From assembly GCA_020859965.1 (NCBI GenBank), contig JAJBVF010000064.1, positions 1 through 5,687 on the forward strand: a DNA stretch of 5,687 bases, read 5' to 3'. This DNA is from Clostridiales bacterium (GTDB taxonomy: Bacteria; Bacillota; Clostridia; Lachnospirales; Lachnospiraceae). The notes under the pieces were generated by a model. That model was not told the origin of the DNA. It searched no databases and worked only from the letters and a program-made list of their open reading frames with translations. This document shows, piece by piece, positions 5,339 to 5,687 of this stretch. A program made the translations under genes and the position numbers. Position 1 is the stretch's first letter; each line of letters opens with the position of its first letter.

Positions 5339-5687
5339 CGCTTCACTCCCTTGGTGTCGCGGTTCCCGATATGCAGACGGTTTAACGCGATCTCCCGGTC
5401 ACGGACCTCCACGACCGGATTCGCATCCTGCTTTAAGATCCAAGCCCCCGCAAGGAAATCTCCCTTGTTTAGGCGCATGCCGCGCACGCCGACCGCACCT
5501 TTCTTTTTCTCCGGAATGTCTCCGACTGTCACGCGGAGGAAGTAGTTTTTCTCCGACTGCATGACAAAGGTGTCCTCATCCTCAGCCAGCCCGGCACAGA
5601 TCACGGCGTCTCCGTCTAAAAGCTTTGTCGCAGCCGTCGTCCGCTTTGCCACGTCAAACTCGGATCCGTCGACGCGCTTTCCCATGG
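5335..5687 (-). CDS. Type II topoisomerase subunit A (ParC/GyrA family), C-terminal end; 5' part outside the window
   Basis: The frame enters from the right edge and ends at a TGA at 5337-5335. The ATG at 5685 is almost certainly an internal Met. About 117 residues are visible. Seen: DGSEFDVAKRTTAATKLLDGD, the stretch EKKKGAVGVRGMRLNKGD and a final ALNRLHIGNRD. These resemble the last blades of the C-terminal DNA-wrapping beta-pinwheel of the GyrA/ParC subunit as found in clostridia. The catalytic tyrosine domain and any GyrA box would lie outside the window. The lack of an acidic tail after the last blade leans toward topoisomerase IV subunit A (parC), but gyrA cannot be excluded from this fragment. 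Its stop overlaps the start of the cyclo-ligase gene. Confidence 0.8.
   Translation of the reverse strand, partial: MGKRVDGSEFDVAKRTTAATKLLDGDAVICAGLAEDEDTFVMQSEKNYFLRVTVGDIPEKKKGAVGVRGMRLNKGDFLAGAWILKQDANPVVEVRDREIALNRLHIGNRDTKGVKR

Overview
The window reads as a chromosomal fragment of an anaerobic Firmicute of the Clostridia, most like the Lachnospiraceae. This rests on the style of the GltB and type II topoisomerase A protein sequences, strong Shine-Dalgarno sites, AT-rich intergenic DNA between genes of roughly balanced GC, and a Rex-type operator. I could run no database search, so the taxon is an inference. I see no mobile element, CRISPR array, tRNA or rRNA.

Layout, left to right. 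Positions 1-762 (minus strand) hold the first 254 codons of gltB, the large subunit of glutamate synthase, which runs off the left edge. Positions 763-1009 are its control region: a good sigma-A promoter (873-901), a small hexaloop hairpin (847-862) and a strong intrinsic terminator (817-854) lying before the start codon and sharing bases with the hairpin. That is the layout of a transcription attenuator. Positions 1010-2989 (minus) encode a single-chain fusion of folylpolyglutamate/dihydrofolate synthase (FolC) with a C-terminal HAD-family phosphatase. Positions 2990-3191 are a divergent control region with an 18-bp near-perfect Rex box next to the -35 of the rightward promoter. Positions 3192-4670 (plus) encode an NAD-type aldehyde dehydrogenase, closed by a terminator at 4705-4736. 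Converging on it from the right (minus) are 5-formyltetrahydrofolate cyclo-ligase (4757-5338) and, overlapping its start by ATGA, the C-terminal end of a GyrA/ParC-type topoisomerase subunit that enters from the right edge.

How the genes relate. Two of the five are folate enzymes (FolC fusion, cyclo-ligase), but they are not one operon because the oppositely oriented aldehyde dehydrogenase lies between them. The aldehyde dehydrogenase is probably tied to cellular NADH/NAD+ through Rex. gltB (nitrogen assimilation) is probably tied to nitrogen state through premature termination in its leader.

The observations most worth checking are the gltB leader attenuator with an ANTAR-like hexaloop, the Rex box shared by two divergent promoters, the FolC-HAD fusion, and a run of replaced conserved residues in GltB within the last 45 bases at the left edge, which looks more like a sequence-end artefact than biology.
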